The notes: generated by a model not told the origin, from the sequence alone. Counted from the first letter of the stretch, positions 53,909 to 62,249 are shown. The stretch: 64,000 bases of DNA from Streptomyces bauhiniae (GCF_004784475.1 NZ_SRRT01000008.1:124001-188000); one strand, 5' to 3'. Translations and numbers: made by a program.

Positions 53909-54020
53909 CGTCGTCAGTCTCCAGGTGTCGGTGTGTCGTCAGTGCCCCTGCTGCAGTGTCCCTACTGCGGGCTTGGTGAGGTTACCTGGTGGTCCGGCGC
54001 GGCGGGGCGGCGGGGCGGGG

Positions 54021-54659
54021 TCAGTTCCACTGGGCGTAGGAGCCGAAGCCCCGGCTGTCGGCGAGCTGTTCGTCACTGCCCTCCAGGTCCTCCGGCAGCA
54101 GGCTCCACACGATGAAGTCGGTGCGCATGTCGGTCCAGGTGCCGTCCTCGGTGCGCACGTGGACTATGCAGGCGTTGCGGAGCACGCCCTCGCTGATGCA
54201 GCCGATCTTCTGGGCGACCTGCTGGGAGGCGGTGTTGTCGGCGGCGGTGCGCAGTTCGATGCGCTCGAAGCGCTGGTCGCCGAAGAGCCACTTGGCGGTG
54301 GCGAGCGCGGCCTCGGAGGCGTAGCCCTCGCCGCGTGCCCAGGGGGCGATGATGTACGACAGCTCGGTGGACCGGATGCGCCAGTTGGTCCTGCCGAGCT
54401 GGACGACGCCGACCAGGCGCTGGGTGAGGAACTCGGTGACGGCGAGGTCGAGGCCGCGTCCGGCGGCGCGTTCGGCGGGCGCGTACTGGGTGATCCAGCG
54501 GCGGGCGCCGTCCTCGGTGAAGGGCTGGGGCACGTCGGTCCAGGCGGCCACCTGCTCGTCGTTCATCATCTCGGCCAGGGCGGGCAGGTCGTCCTCGTCG
54601 AGGGGTCGCAGCACCAACCGCTCCGTCGAGATGGAGATGTTGGGGAAGGTGCTAGTCAT
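54021..54659 (-). CDS. GNAT acetyltransferase, RimJ/RimL type
   Basis: 212 residues starting MTSTFPNISISTERLVLRPL, the usual opening of RimJ/RimL-like enzymes. STELSYIIAPWARGEGYASE provides the acetyl-CoA loop and IELRTAADNTASQQVAQKIG the C-terminal core. The substrate may be a protein N-terminus or a small molecule. The tail (DSRGFGSYAQWN) is unusual but short. It lies upstream of cobL without obvious functional link. Confidence 0.87.
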   Translation of the reverse strand: MTSTFPNISISTERLVLRPLDEDDLPALAEMMNDEQVAAWTDVPQPFTEDGARRWITQYAPAERAAGRGLDLAVTEFLTQRLVGVVQLGRTNWRIRSTELSYIIAPWARGEGYASEAALATAKWLFGDQRFERIELRTAADNTASQQVAQKIGCISEGVLRNACIVHVRTEDGTWTDMRTDFIVWSLLPEDLEGSDEQLADSRGFGSYAQWN

Positions 54660-54810
54660 GCGCCGCTCCGTAACCTTCGAGGATTCGTGAGGGTCCGTCA
54701 GGGCCCGCTGAACTGCCCAGCATGCAGCATGACAGCACCCCTGCGCACGTACGGGCCCGCCCCCTGCCGCCCGTTGAGGGGCAGCGGGCGGCGGGCCCGT
54801 ACGGCGAAGG

Positions 54811-55644
54811 TCAGTTGCCGCTGACGGGCAGGACCGACCCCTTGTACTTGTCCTGGATGAACTTCTTCACCTCGGGCGAGGTGAGCAGCTTCGCCAGCTT
54901 CTTGACCCTCGGGTCGTCCTCGTTGCCCTTCTTGACCGCGAGGAGGTTGGCGTAGGGGTTGTTCTTCGCGGACTCCAGGTAGACGGCGTCCTTGGTGGGG
55001 CTGAGGCCCGCGTCCTGGGCGAAGTTGTTGTTGATGACGGCGGCGTCCATGTCGTCCAGGGAGCGCGGAAGCTGGGCGGCCTCCATCTCCTGGAACTTCA
55101 GGTGCCGGGGGTTGCTCGTGACGTCGGCCGGGGAGGCGTCGGCGCCCGCGCCGGGCTTCAGCTCGATGACGCCGGCCGAGGCGAGCAGCTTGAGCGCGCG
55201 GGCCTCGTTGGTGAGGTCGTTGGGCACGCCGACGGTGGCGCCGTCGCGGAGCTTGGCGACGTCCTTGACCTTGTGGGAGTAGACCCCCATGGGCGGCAGG
55301 TACGCCTTCACCACCGAGACCAGGTCCGTGCCCTTGGACTTGTTGAAGTCATCGAGGAACGGCTGGTTCTGGTAGAGGTTCGCGTCGAGCGTGCCCTCCT
55401 GGAGCGCGGTGTTCGGCAGGACGTAGTCCGTGAACTCCTTGATCTCCAGCTTGAGTCCGGCCTTGGCGGCGAGCTTGTCGTCGATGTGGTGGAGCACTTC
55501 ACCGGCGGGGACGGGGGTGACGCCGACGACCAGGGGGCCGTTGTCGTCACCTCCCTTGCCGGTGGCCGTGCCTGAGCCGCAGGCGGTCAGGCCGAGCGAG
55601 AGGGCCGCGGCGGTGGCCGCCGCGAGCCAGGTGGTCTTGCGCAT
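54811..55644 (-). CDS. metQ: Methionine ABC transporter substrate-binding lipoprotein MetQ (copy 1)
   Basis: 277 residues starting MRKTTWLAAATAAALSLGL with lipobox LTAC (Cys22), so a lipid-anchored outer-face protein. NlpA/MetQ family: VVGVTPVPAGEVLHHIDDKL, LEIKEFTDYVLPNTALQEGT, LYQNQPFLDDFNKSKGTDLV and LPRSLDDMDAAVINNNFAQD. Last gene of metN-metI-metQ-metQ, 55 bases after its paralogue, with which it shares a nearly identical 3-prime end. Confidence 0.93.
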   Translation of the reverse strand: MRKTTWLAAATAAALSLGLTACGSGTATGKGGDDNGPLVVGVTPVPAGEVLHHIDDKLAAKAGLKLEIKEFTDYVLPNTALQEGTLDANLYQNQPFLDDFNKSKGTDLVSVVKAYLPPMGVYSHKVKDVAKLRDGATVGVPNDLTNEARALKLLASAGVIELKPGAGADASPADVTSNPRHLKFQEMEAAQLPRSLDDMDAAVINNNFAQDAGLSPTKDAVYLESAKNNPYANLLAVKKGNEDDPRVKKLAKLLTSPEVKKFIQDKYKGSVLPVSGN

Positions 55645-55699
55645 GGGTCGGTCCCCTTGAGAGCGGTCGGGGTCTGGCTGCCGGGTGCGGTCGGAGCGA

Positions 55700-56530
55700 T
55701 CAGAAGGAGGGGATGACGGAACCCTGGTACTTGTCCTGGATGAACTTCTTCACCTCGGGCGAGGTGAGCAGCTTCGCCAGCTTCTTGACCCTCGGGTCGT
55801 TCTCGTTGCCCTTCTTGACCGCGAGGAAGTTGCCGTAGGGGCTGTTCTTCGCGGACTCCAGGACGATGGCGTCCTTGGCGGGCTTGAGGCCGGAGGATAT
55901 GGCGTAGTTGCCGTTGACGACCGCCGCGTCCACGTCGTCCAGGGAGCGCGGGGTCTGGGCCGCCTCGACCTCCTTGAACTTCAGGTTCTTGGGGTTCTTG
56001 GTGATGTCGGCGGGGGTGGCCTCGGAGCCGACGCCGTCCTTGAGGGTGATCAGCTTGTTGGAGGCCAGCAGCTTGAGCGCGCGGGCCTCGTTGACGGCGT
56101 CGTTGGGGACGGCGACGGTCGCACCGCTCTTCAGGTCGTCGGCCTTCTTGACCTTGTGGGAGTAGAGGCCGAGCGGTTCCAGGTGAACCGTGACGACGGG
56201 CACGATGTGGGTGCCGCGCTTCTTGTTGAAGTCGTCGAGGTACGGCTGGTTCTGGAAGTAGTTGGCTCCGACCGAGCCGTCCTCGGTGGCCGTGTTCGGC
56301 GTGATGTAGTCGGTGAACTCCTTGACCTGCAGGTCGAGTCCGGCCTTCTTCGCCAGGTTCTTGCTGACGAAGTTCAGGATCTCGGCGTGCGGGGTGGGGC
56401 TCGCGGCGACGATCAGCGGTCCGCTGGTGTCGGTGGAGCCGGAGTCCTTTCCGGAGCCGCAGGCGGAGAGACCGAGGGTGAGGGCTCCGGCGGCGAGGAC
56501 GGCGGTGGTGAGCTTGGCGGTGTTACGCAC
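55700..56530 (-). CDS. metQ: Methionine ABC transporter substrate-binding lipoprotein MetQ (copy 2)
   Basis: 276 residues from GTG 56530 (MRNTAKLTTAVLAAGALTLG) with lipobox LSAC. Same NlpA/MetQ family: LQVKEFTDYITPNTATEDGS, YFQNQPYLDDFNKKRGTHIV, TPRSLDDVDAAVVNGNYAIS. It differs from copy 1 in the ligand-contact regions but is almost identical over the last 48 or so codons. Two binding proteins for one permease may widen substrate range, for example D-methionine or methionine sulfoxide. Confidence 0.93.
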   Translation of the reverse strand: MRNTAKLTTAVLAAGALTLGLSACGSGKDSGSTDTSGPLIVAASPTPHAEILNFVSKNLAKKAGLDLQVKEFTDYITPNTATEDGSVGANYFQNQPYLDDFNKKRGTHIVPVVTVHLEPLGLYSHKVKKADDLKSGATVAVPNDAVNEARALKLLASNKLITLKDGVGSEATPADITKNPKNLKFKEVEAAQTPRSLDDVDAAVVNGNYAISSGLKPAKDAIVLESAKNSPYGNFLAVKKGNENDPRVKKLAKLLTSPEVKKFIQDKYQGSVIPSF

Positions 56531-56608
56531 GAAAAGTGCCTTTCCTTAAAGGGTGGTGCGACCCCGGACTTGGGTGGCCGGGAAGTCTTGAGGGGGCGTA
56601 CGGGCGGC

Positions 56609-57343
56609 TCAGGCGACCTTGGAGATGTCGGCGGCGGCCGGCTCCTTGGCCTTGAGCAGGCGCAGCTTCGGCACCGGTCCGGAGCCGCCGCGCCCGTGCA
56701 GCGAGCGGGCGGCGAAGTCACCGGCGAACTGGATGAGGGAGATGACGACGGCGAGGATGCCGACGGTGATCCACATCAGTCCGGTCTCGAAGCGCTGGTA
56801 GCCGTAGCGGACGGCGAGGTCGCCGAGTCCGCCGCCGCCGACCGTGCCGGCCATGGCCGAGTAACCGATGAGCGCGATGATCGTCGTGGTGGTGCTGGCG
56901 ATCAGCGAGGGCAGCGCCTCGGGGATGAGCACCTTGCGGACGATGGTCCAGCTATTGCCGCCCATGGCCTGCACGGCCTCGACGAGTCCGCCGTCCACCT
57001 CGCGGACGGCCGTCTCGACCAGCCGGGCGAAGAACGGGATGCCGCCGATGGCCAGCGGCACGATCGCGGCGGTGGTGCCGATGGTGGTGCCGGTCACCCA
57101 GCGGGTGAAGCTCATCAGCGCGACCATCAGGATGATGAACGGCATCGAGCGGCCGACGTTCACGACCTGGCCGATCACCTTGTTGGCGACGACGTTCTGG
57201 AGCAGTCCGCCGCGTTCGGTGAGGACGAGGAGGATGCCCAGCGGCAGGCCGAGGGCGATGGCGATCAGGGTGGACCAGAGCACCATCGAGAACGTCTCGG
57301 AACACGCCTGGGACAGCAGCGGCTGTATCTCGGACCAGGTCAC
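56609..57343 (-). CDS. metI: Methionine ABC transporter permease MetI
   Basis: 244 residues, GTG start overlapping the metN stop by four bases (GTGA). Starts MTWSEIQPLLSQACSETFSM. About five transmembrane helices and the permease coupling motif EAVQAMGGNSWTIVRKVLIP. SMPFIILMVALMSFTRWVTG and GYSAMAGTVGGGGLGDLAVR are typical of MetI. The C-terminal 30 residues, GRGGSGPVPKLRLLKAKEPA, extend beyond the usual end. Confidence 0.94.
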   Translation of the reverse strand: MTWSEIQPLLSQACSETFSMVLWSTLIAIALGLPLGILLVLTERGGLLQNVVANKVIGQVVNVGRSMPFIILMVALMSFTRWVTGTTIGTTAAIVPLAIGGIPFFARLVETAVREVDGGLVEAVQAMGGNSWTIVRKVLIPEALPSLIASTTTTIIALIGYSAMAGTVGGGGLGDLAVRYGYQRFETGLMWITVGILAVVISLIQFAGDFAARSLHGRGGSGPVPKLRLLKAKEPAAADISKVA

Positions 57344-58395
57344 TTCGCACCCTCCGTCACCAGAACGGGCTCACCCTCGGCGTCGACCACGTCGACCTGG
57401 AGGCCCTGCTCACGCAGGAAGCCCACCGGCACCACGTTGTCCTCGTAGCGGCCGGGCAGTTCGATGCGCATCCGGCCGATCTGGAGGCCGCCGACGGTGT
57501 CGATGGCCGCGCCGAGGATCGAGATCTCGATGTTGTAGGTGCGGGCGAGCTGGGAGACGACCGGCTGGGTGGCCGCCTCGCCGTGGAAGGTGATGTCGAG
57601 GACGGTGCGGTCGTCGCCACTGGCCTCGCCGCCGACCGGGAACAGGGCGGAGGCCAACTGCGAGCCGGGGGTGGCCAGCAGTTCGCTGACGGTGCCGGAT
57701 TCCACGATGCGTCCCTTCTCCATGAGCGCGGCGGAGTCGCAGATCGACTTCACCACGTCCATCTCGTGGGTGATCAGCAGGACGGTCAGGCCCAGTTGCC
57801 GGTTCAGGTCGCGCAGCAACTGGAGGATGGAGCGGGTGGTCTCCGGGTCGAGGGCGCTGGTGGCCTCGTCGGAGAGCAGCACCTTCGGGTCGCCGGCCAG
57901 GGCGCGGGCGATGCCGACGCGCTGCTTCTGGCCGCCGGAGAGCTGGGCCGGGTAGGACTTCGCCTTGTCGGCCAGGCCGACGAGGTCGAGGAGTTCCAGC
58001 GCCTTGCGGGAGCGCTCCTTGCCGGACTTGCCGAGGATCTCCAGCGGCAGCTCGATGTTGTCCTGCACGGTGCGCGAGGACAGCAGGTTGAAGTGCTGGA
58101 AGACCATGCCGATGTGGCTGCGGGCCCGGCGCAGTTCCTTGCCCGCACGCGGTCCGCGGCCGGCGAGGGCGGTGAGGTCCTGTCCGGCGACGGTCACGGT
58201 GCCGGCGGTGGGGCGCTCCAGCAGGTTGACGCAGCGGATCAGGGAGGACTTTCCGGCGCCGGACTGGCCGATGACGCCGTAGACCTCTCCTTCGCGGACG
58301 TGGAGGTCGACGCCGTCGAGGGCGGTGACCTCACGGCCGCGCGAGCGGTAGACCTTGGTCAGGCCCGAGGTGGTGATCACAGGGGTTTCCGTCAC
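57340..58395 (-). CDS. metN: Methionine ABC transporter ATP-binding protein MetN
   Basis: 351 residues, GTG start. Walker A GQSGAGKSS at 43-51, signature LSGGQ at 152-156, Walker B VLLSDEATSALDPET and the switch histidine in LLITHEMDVV. The C-terminal NIL domain (about 265-345, with LGAAIDTVGGLQIGRMRIEL) binds methionine and inhibits transport allosterically in E. coli MetN. No ribosome-binding site is visible in front of the start; a 9-base-stem hairpin ends seven bases upstream of it. First structural gene of the operon. Confidence 0.95.
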   Translation of the reverse strand: MTETPVITTSGLTKVYRSRGREVTALDGVDLHVREGEVYGVIGQSGAGKSSLIRCVNLLERPTAGTVTVAGQDLTALAGRGPRAGKELRRARSHIGMVFQHFNLLSSRTVQDNIELPLEILGKSGKERSRKALELLDLVGLADKAKSYPAQLSGGQKQRVGIARALAGDPKVLLSDEATSALDPETTRSILQLLRDLNRQLGLTVLLITHEMDVVKSICDSAALMEKGRIVESGTVSELLATPGSQLASALFPVGGEASGDDRTVLDITFHGEAATQPVVSQLARTYNIEISILGAAIDTVGGLQIGRMRIELPGRYEDNVVPVGFLREQGLQVDVVDAEGEPVLVTEGAK

Positions 58396-58401
58396 TGTCG
58401 A

Positions 58402-58427
58402 GTGCCGGGCGCGGGTGTGCCCGGCAC
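58402..58427 (-). terminator. Hairpin abutting the metN start codon
   Basis: Perfect 9-base arms (58402-58410 and 58419-58427) with an 8-base loop. The minus-strand hairpin ends seven bases before the metN GTG, where a ribosome-binding site should be, so it can block translation or act as an attenuator. Confidence 0.5.
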
Positions 58428-58460
58428 AGGTGCATGGGGTTGCATTTCAGGGACGCGGCA

Positions 58461-58486
58461 CGGTTCTCGCGGTGGCGAGTGAACCG
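58461..58486 (-). terminator. Second hairpin in the metN leader
   Basis: CGGTT and CTCGC on one side pair with GCGAG and AACCG on the other around a GGTG/CACC loop, with two unpaired bases. It lies between the leader-peptide stop and metN. Confidence 0.45.
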
Positions 58487-58602
58487 GTGGAGAACAGCGT
58501 GTGCGCGAATGGCACGGGGTCCGGTACGCCGGTGTTCCGGAGCCGGGCCGGGCCATGGCTCTCGCTTCGGGGCGCGAGGCTCGTCGGTGGTGCGGGGGCC
58601 CT

Positions 58603-58701
58603 CTAGAAGGCGCGCATTCGGCACGTCATGCGACACATACAACGAGCACCGGGCGTGTGGGTCGCCTCGGTCGCAAGGGTGCGGCTGCTCGTCGTGGTCA
58701 T
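58603..58701 (-). CDS. Candidate Cys/Met-rich leader peptide of the met operon
   Basis: 32-codon reading frame: ATG 58701, TAG 58603. It starts MTTTSSRTLATEATHTPGAR and ends RCMCRMTCRMRAF, so three Cys and three Met codons fall within nine codons near the end. No ribosome-binding site is present, but TTTACT lies six bases before the ATG, as expected for a -10 element of a leaderless transcript. It is followed by two hairpins and metN. Short leaderless poly-Cys reading frames acting as attenuators are described in mycobacteria; the Met codons fit methionine sensing. Expression is not proven. Confidence 0.55.
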   Translation of the reverse strand: MTTTSSRTLATEATHTPGARCMCRMTCRMRAF

Positions 58702-58954
58702 GCGGTCAGTAAACCAGACCGGCCGCGCGGACCGGAGAGACCTGTCCACATGCTGGACACGCGTGGATGGTGTCGGTGAGACACACCGGCCCAGGTGGGG
58801 GGTGGGTCACCCGCGTCAGCACGGGGCAGGAGCGCATCGGAGGGGCGCGGTGTCCGGCCCCTCCCGCGCGGACGGTTGTGGCCAACACCACGGCGCTCGT
58901 GCCCGTGCCGGGGGCGGCGGCGGGCGCCCGATTCGGCCGTAATAAGGTCTCCGC

Positions 58955-59314
58955 ATGCTCAATGCCCTGACGCTGGTGACCGGGATCGCCGCGCTGCTGC
59001 TGGCGGCCTGGTGCGGCTGGGCCGCACACCGGGACCAGCCGACCAAGGACTGGCACTTCATCGGCATGGCCGTGGTGTCCCTGCTGGCCGTGGTCCAGTT
59101 GGTCGTCGGCATCGTGCTGCTGGCGCGGGGCGACAAGCCGGACCAGGGCACTACGATCTTCGTGGCGTATCTGCTGGGCGCGCTGGCGTGCGTCCCGGCG
59201 GCGGGCTTCATGTCGCTGGCCGAGCGCACGCGCTGGGGTTCGGTGACGGTCGCGGCGGGCGGCGTGGTGCTGGCCGTCCTGGAAGTACGGCTCTTTGACA
59301 TCTGGGGAGGCTGA
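58955..59314 (+). CDS. Small four-helix membrane protein
   Basis: 119 residues starting MLNALTLVTGIAALLLAAWC. Four hydrophobic helices at about 5-22, 34-54, 64-84 and 92-110, short loops, no catalytic motif. Its stop is one base before the ATG of the next membrane-protein gene, so they form a pair. Function unknown. Confidence 0.75.
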   Translation: MLNALTLVTGIAALLLAAWCGWAAHRDQPTKDWHFIGMAVVSLLAVVQLVVGIVLLARGDKPDQGTTIFVAYLLGALACVPAAGFMSLAERTRWGSVTVAAGGVVLAVLEVRLFDIWGG

Positions 59315-59315
59315 C

Positions 59316-59732
59316 ATGACGGCGCTGGAGGAGAAGCCGGCCCGGCTGATCAGCGGTCCGGGCATGCTGCTGGTCTGGTTCTACGGCGTGATGGTGGTCG
59401 GCGCCGTGTCGCGCTCGGTCTACCAGATCGTCACGGACTTCGACCGGGCACCGCTCGCGTACATGCTGTCGGCGCTCGCGGGCGTGGTGTACGGGTTCAT
59501 CACCTACACCCTGGTCCGGGGCGGCGAGACGGCCCGCCGGGCGGCGGTGGTGTGCTGCGCCGCCGAGCTGGCCGGGGTGCTGATCGTGGGCACCTGGACG
59601 CTGGTCGAGCCGTCCGCGTTCCAGGACTCGACCGTGTGGTCGGACTACGGGATGGGGTACGTCTTCATCCCCGTACTGCTGCCGGTGACCGCGCTGTACT
59701 GGCTGCGCGCGGCGCGGCGGCAGGCGGCTTGA
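59316..59732 (+). CDS. Uncharacterised four-helix membrane protein
   Basis: 138 residues from ATG 59316, with GGGGAGG five bases upstream inside the end of the preceding gene. Starts MTALEEKPARLISGPGMLLV. Helices at about 16-35, 48-66, 75-95 and 108-128; the basic C-terminus is cytoplasmic. Coupled to the gene before it; together they may form a small membrane complex, which is inference only. Confidence 0.75.
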   Translation: MTALEEKPARLISGPGMLLVWFYGVMVVGAVSRSVYQIVTDFDRAPLAYMLSALAGVVYGFITYTLVRGGETARRAAVVCCAAELAGVLIVGTWTLVEPSAFQDSTVWSDYGMGYVFIPVLLPVTALYWLRAARRQAA

Positions 59733-59754
59733 GACCGCCTGCCCGTCGGTCTCG

Positions 59755-60252
59755 TCAGGCCGTGGCCGCGTAGTCGGCCGCCGGCTTCTCCAGCACGATC
59801 ATCTCGACGCCGTCCGCGCCCAGTGAGCGGCCCACGGCCCGGTAGCCCAGCTTGCGGCAGAGCCGCAGTCCGCTCTCGCTGCGGTGCCCGGTGCGCATCC
59901 GGTACGTGGTGGCGCCGCGCTGCTCGGCGAGCGCCTTCTCGGCCGCGCCCAGCAGCCGGGCGCCGATGCCGTGGCCCTGGAGGCGGGGGTGGACGCAGAG
60001 CATGCCGATGGCGGCCGCGCCGTCCTCGGTGAGCCGCCCGCGCACCGAGCCGACCACCTCGTCCCCGAGCCGCGCGACGAAGACGCAGTCGGCGGCGACC
60101 TCCTCGCGGACCTGGTCCAGGCTCTGCACCAGCGGGTCGATGCGGTAGTTCCCGTAGCGCGCGGCCTCGCTCTGGAAGCAGAGGTACTGGAGCCGGAAGA
60201 TCTGCTCCGCGTCCGGCTCGGCCGCCGCCGAGATGGTCACGCTCATGCCCAT
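59755..60252 (-). CDS. GNAT acetyltransferase
   Basis: 165 residues from ATG 60252, GGGAGG nine bases upstream. Starts MGMSVTISAAAEPDAEQIFR. Acetyl-CoA loop in HPRLQGHGIGARLLGAAEKA, and the C-terminal SGLRLCRKLGYRAVGRSLG. It follows the sigma-like gene by 44 bases on the same strand. Substrate unknown. Confidence 0.85.
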   Translation of the reverse strand: MGMSVTISAAAEPDAEQIFRLQYLCFQSEAARYGNYRIDPLVQSLDQVREEVAADCVFVARLGDEVVGSVRGRLTEDGAAAIGMLCVHPRLQGHGIGARLLGAAEKALAEQRGATTYRMRTGHRSESGLRLCRKLGYRAVGRSLGADGVEMIVLEKPAADYAATA

Positions 60253-60296
60253 GTGCGCATGCCTCCCGCTCACCTGATCACTGTTGTCCCCCACCT

Positions 60297-60803
60297 CTAT
60301 CCCCGTGCTTCGGTGCTGGCAACCTCCGCCGTCAGCATTCGTCGCAGACATCCCAGACATCTGGAGCGTTCCGGTCCGAGGCTGCCCTGTGAGATGCCCA
60401 ACTCCCCCGCGATCTCGCGGTAGGTGAGGTCGCGCGGGGAGAGCAGGGCCGCCATGATGCGCGGGCAGCGGCCGGGGAGCCTGCGGACCGCGTCCCGCAC
60501 CACCCGGTGCCGGGCGGCGCTGAGGGCGAGTTGCTCCGGGCCGGGCCGGGTGTCGTCGGCGGGTTCCTCGTCGTAGGGCCGCTCCACGCCGTGGGTACGG
60601 CGGCTGAGCCGGCCCTCGTCGCGTACGGCGTCGCGCAGCCAGCCGGAGGGGTCCGGCGGCGGGCCCTGGCTCTGCAGCCGCTCCAGCAGCCGGAGCCACA
60701 CGGCCTGTTCCAGGTCGCCGGGTTCGCTCCCGGAGGCATATGCCTCGGCGGACGCCTCCGCGGTGAGCAGCGGGCGCAGATCGGTCAGCAGGTCGTGGGT
60801 CAT
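60297..60803 (-). CDS. Sigma-70 family-like regulator
   Basis: 168 residues starting MTHDLLTDLRPLLTAEASAE. The C-terminal part has a region 4 helix-turn-helix: LPGRCPRIMAALLSPRDLTY then REIAGELGISQGSLGPERSR. The N-terminal part keeps a shortened region 2 (LEQAVWLRLLERLQ). It resembles streptomycete sigma factors lacking an obvious anti-sigma neighbour. It could direct its own small regulon or be only a DNA-binding relic; the paired GNAT gene is the nearest candidate target. Confidence 0.75.
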   Translation of the reverse strand: MTHDLLTDLRPLLTAEASAEAYASGSEPGDLEQAVWLRLLERLQSQGPPPDPSGWLRDAVRDEGRLSRRTHGVERPYDEEPADDTRPGPEQLALSAARHRVVRDAVRRLPGRCPRIMAALLSPRDLTYREIAGELGISQGSLGPERSRCLGCLRRMLTAEVASTEARG

Positions 60804-60872
60804 ATGCGTCGAGACGCGCCGTCCCGGCCGGCGGGTTTCCGGGACGGCGCGCTGTCACCCGGATCAGCGGGT

Positions 60873-60894
60873 GCGGGGCGCCGGTGTTGACGCC
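60873..60894 (-). terminator. Hairpin after the glpQ gene
   Basis: GGGGCG and CGCCCC arms (60873-60878 and 60889-60894), 12 bases beyond the glpQ stop; a further inverted repeat CACCCG/CGGGTG lies at 60855-60872. Confidence 0.5.
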
Positions 60895-60905
60895 CCGGCC
60901 GTACT

Positions 60906-62081
60906 TCAGTGGCCCAGGAAGTCGGCGCGGGCCAGCACGCCGGTGTCGGCGTTGTCGGTGAAGACGCCGTCGATCCCGGTGGCGAAGTAGGTGCGGTACG
61001 CGCCGAACACGTCCCCGTAGCCGTCGGGGTCGCCGCCCTTGCGGAACTCCGCCGGGAGGAAGGGGTTCTCGTTGCGCATGGTGTACGGGTGCAGGATCAG
61101 GCCGACCTTGTGCGCGTCGGCGACCAGCCGGGTCGGCTCGCCCAGGGTGCCGTCGGCCTTCTTCGGGATGACCAGGTCCAGGGTGGGACCGATGCCCTGG
61201 GCGTACCCCGCGATCTCGCGCAGCCCCTTGGGCGTGACGAGGTCGGCCACCGTACGGGGGTCACCGGTGGCGACGAAGTCGTACGGGCGGGTGCCCGCGG
61301 CGTCGAGGAGGACGACCAGTGGATTGTCGACGATCCGGTTGAGCCGCTGGATGCTGGTCGGCTCGAAGGACTGCAGCACGACCGGCGAATTCCGGGTGTC
61401 CTTGCCGTACTTGCGCAGCAGCTTGGCCACCCGCTGCTCCGGGTCCAGGCCGAGGCGGCGGAAGTAGGTGGGGTGCTTCAGCTCGGGGTAGATCCAGACC
61501 TGGCGGCCGCGCTCACGGGTGCGGGCGTCCTGCCACTTCAGCACCTCCTCGAAGGTGGGGATCTCCCAGCGGCCGTTGTAAAGGGTGTTGTGCGGGCGGT
61601 TGGCCGGGATGCGCTCGACGGCCCGCAGCGTCTTCAGCTCGGCGAGCGTGAAGTCCTCGGTGAACCAGCCGGTGACGGAGACCCCGTCGAGCACCTTGGT
61701 GGTCTTCCGGCCGGCGAACTCGGGGTGCGCGGCGACGTCGGTGGTGCCCCCGATCTCGGGCTCGTGACGGCAGACGAGATGCCCGTCCTTGGTGGGCACC
61801 AGGTCACCGGCCTCCACGATGTCGGCGCCGAGTTCCAGCGCGAGGTCGTACGAGCCGAAGGTGTGCTCGGGGCGGTAGCCGCTGGCACCCCGGTGGCCGA
61901 TGATCGTCGGCACCGGCAGGCTCTTCAGACCGCGTCCGCCGGACCCGGCCGTCCGGGTGTCCGCCGCCCGGGCGGCGGAGGGCAGCCCGAGGACCGCCCC
62001 GCCCGCGCCGAGCACCGCCGCACCGAGGACCGCGCGCCGTCCGGTCGCGCGCGAGGGCTGGTTGGTCCGGTCGCTTTCCAT
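60906..62081 (-). CDS. glpQ: Secreted glycerophosphodiester phosphodiesterase (Tat substrate)
   Basis: 391 residues. Twin-arginine signal with R15-R16 in ATGRRAVLGAAVLGAGG and cleavage near AARA (about residue 39), so exported folded. GDPD domain: HR at 63-64 in IGHRGASGYRPEHTFGSYDL, then LGADIVEAGDLVPTKDGHL and CRHEP, and a later LVLHPYT-like strand LILHPYTMRNENPF. It releases glycerol 3-phosphate from deacylated phospholipids or teichoic acids. S. coelicolor GlpQ1 is PhoP-controlled; a candidate PHO box is listed separately. Confidence 0.93.
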   Translation of the reverse strand: MESDRTNQPSRATGRRAVLGAAVLGAGGAVLGLPSAARAADTRTAGSGGRGLKSLPVPTIIGHRGASGYRPEHTFGSYDLALELGADIVEAGDLVPTKDGHLVCRHEPEIGGTTDVAAHPEFAGRKTTKVLDGVSVTGWFTEDFTLAELKTLRAVERIPANRPHNTLYNGRWEIPTFEEVLKWQDARTRERGRQVWIYPELKHPTYFRRLGLDPEQRVAKLLRKYGKDTRNSPVVLQSFEPTSIQRLNRIVDNPLVVLLDAAGTRPYDFVATGDPRTVADLVTPKGLREIAGYAQGIGPTLDLVIPKKADGTLGEPTRLVADAHKVGLILHPYTMRNENPFLPAEFRKGGDPDGYGDVFGAYRTYFATGIDGVFTDNADTGVLARADFLGH

Positions 62082-62249
62082 ACGCGTCTCCCGCTGTCGT
62101 TACGAGGGTCTTCTTGGGTCTGACCTGTGCTGTGTCCGTTGGGGTGCGCGCCGATCGTAGGGGCGTGGACATGACGGAGGGGAGACCTCGGCGGGAACAC
62201 GCGGGTGCGGGCCGATGGCACGACGGGGTGTTCCGCGGCGGATGAGCCC

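Larger units (their letters stand above)
58396..58954. other. Divergent gene-free region: metN leader and upstream of a small membrane-protein gene
   Basis: 559 bases with no full-size gene. The minus-strand half (58396-58720) is a metN leader with a short Cys/Met-rich reading frame and two hairpins, annotated separately. The plus-strand half (58720-58954) shows no clear coding or regulatory element beyond GC-rich repeats. Confidence 0.6.

Noticed and set aside
53929..54020. Short plus-strand frame encoding a CPYCG zinc-ribbon-like peptide
   Set aside because: It has no ribosome-binding site, runs into the antisense of the GNAT gene and shows no coding bias.
48926..54115. Very long open frame (over 1700 codons) on the plus strand
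   Set aside because: It is the antisense of the BluB-CobT, CobL and adjacent genes. High GC keeps stops rare, and the product is repetitive without any recognisable domain, while the minus strand encodes clear families.
58396..58700. SAM riboswitch upstream of metN
   Set aside because: The conserved GAUGA...CCGGCAACC-type core of SAM-I and the core of SAM-IV were looked for by eye and not found. A covariance-model search would settle it.
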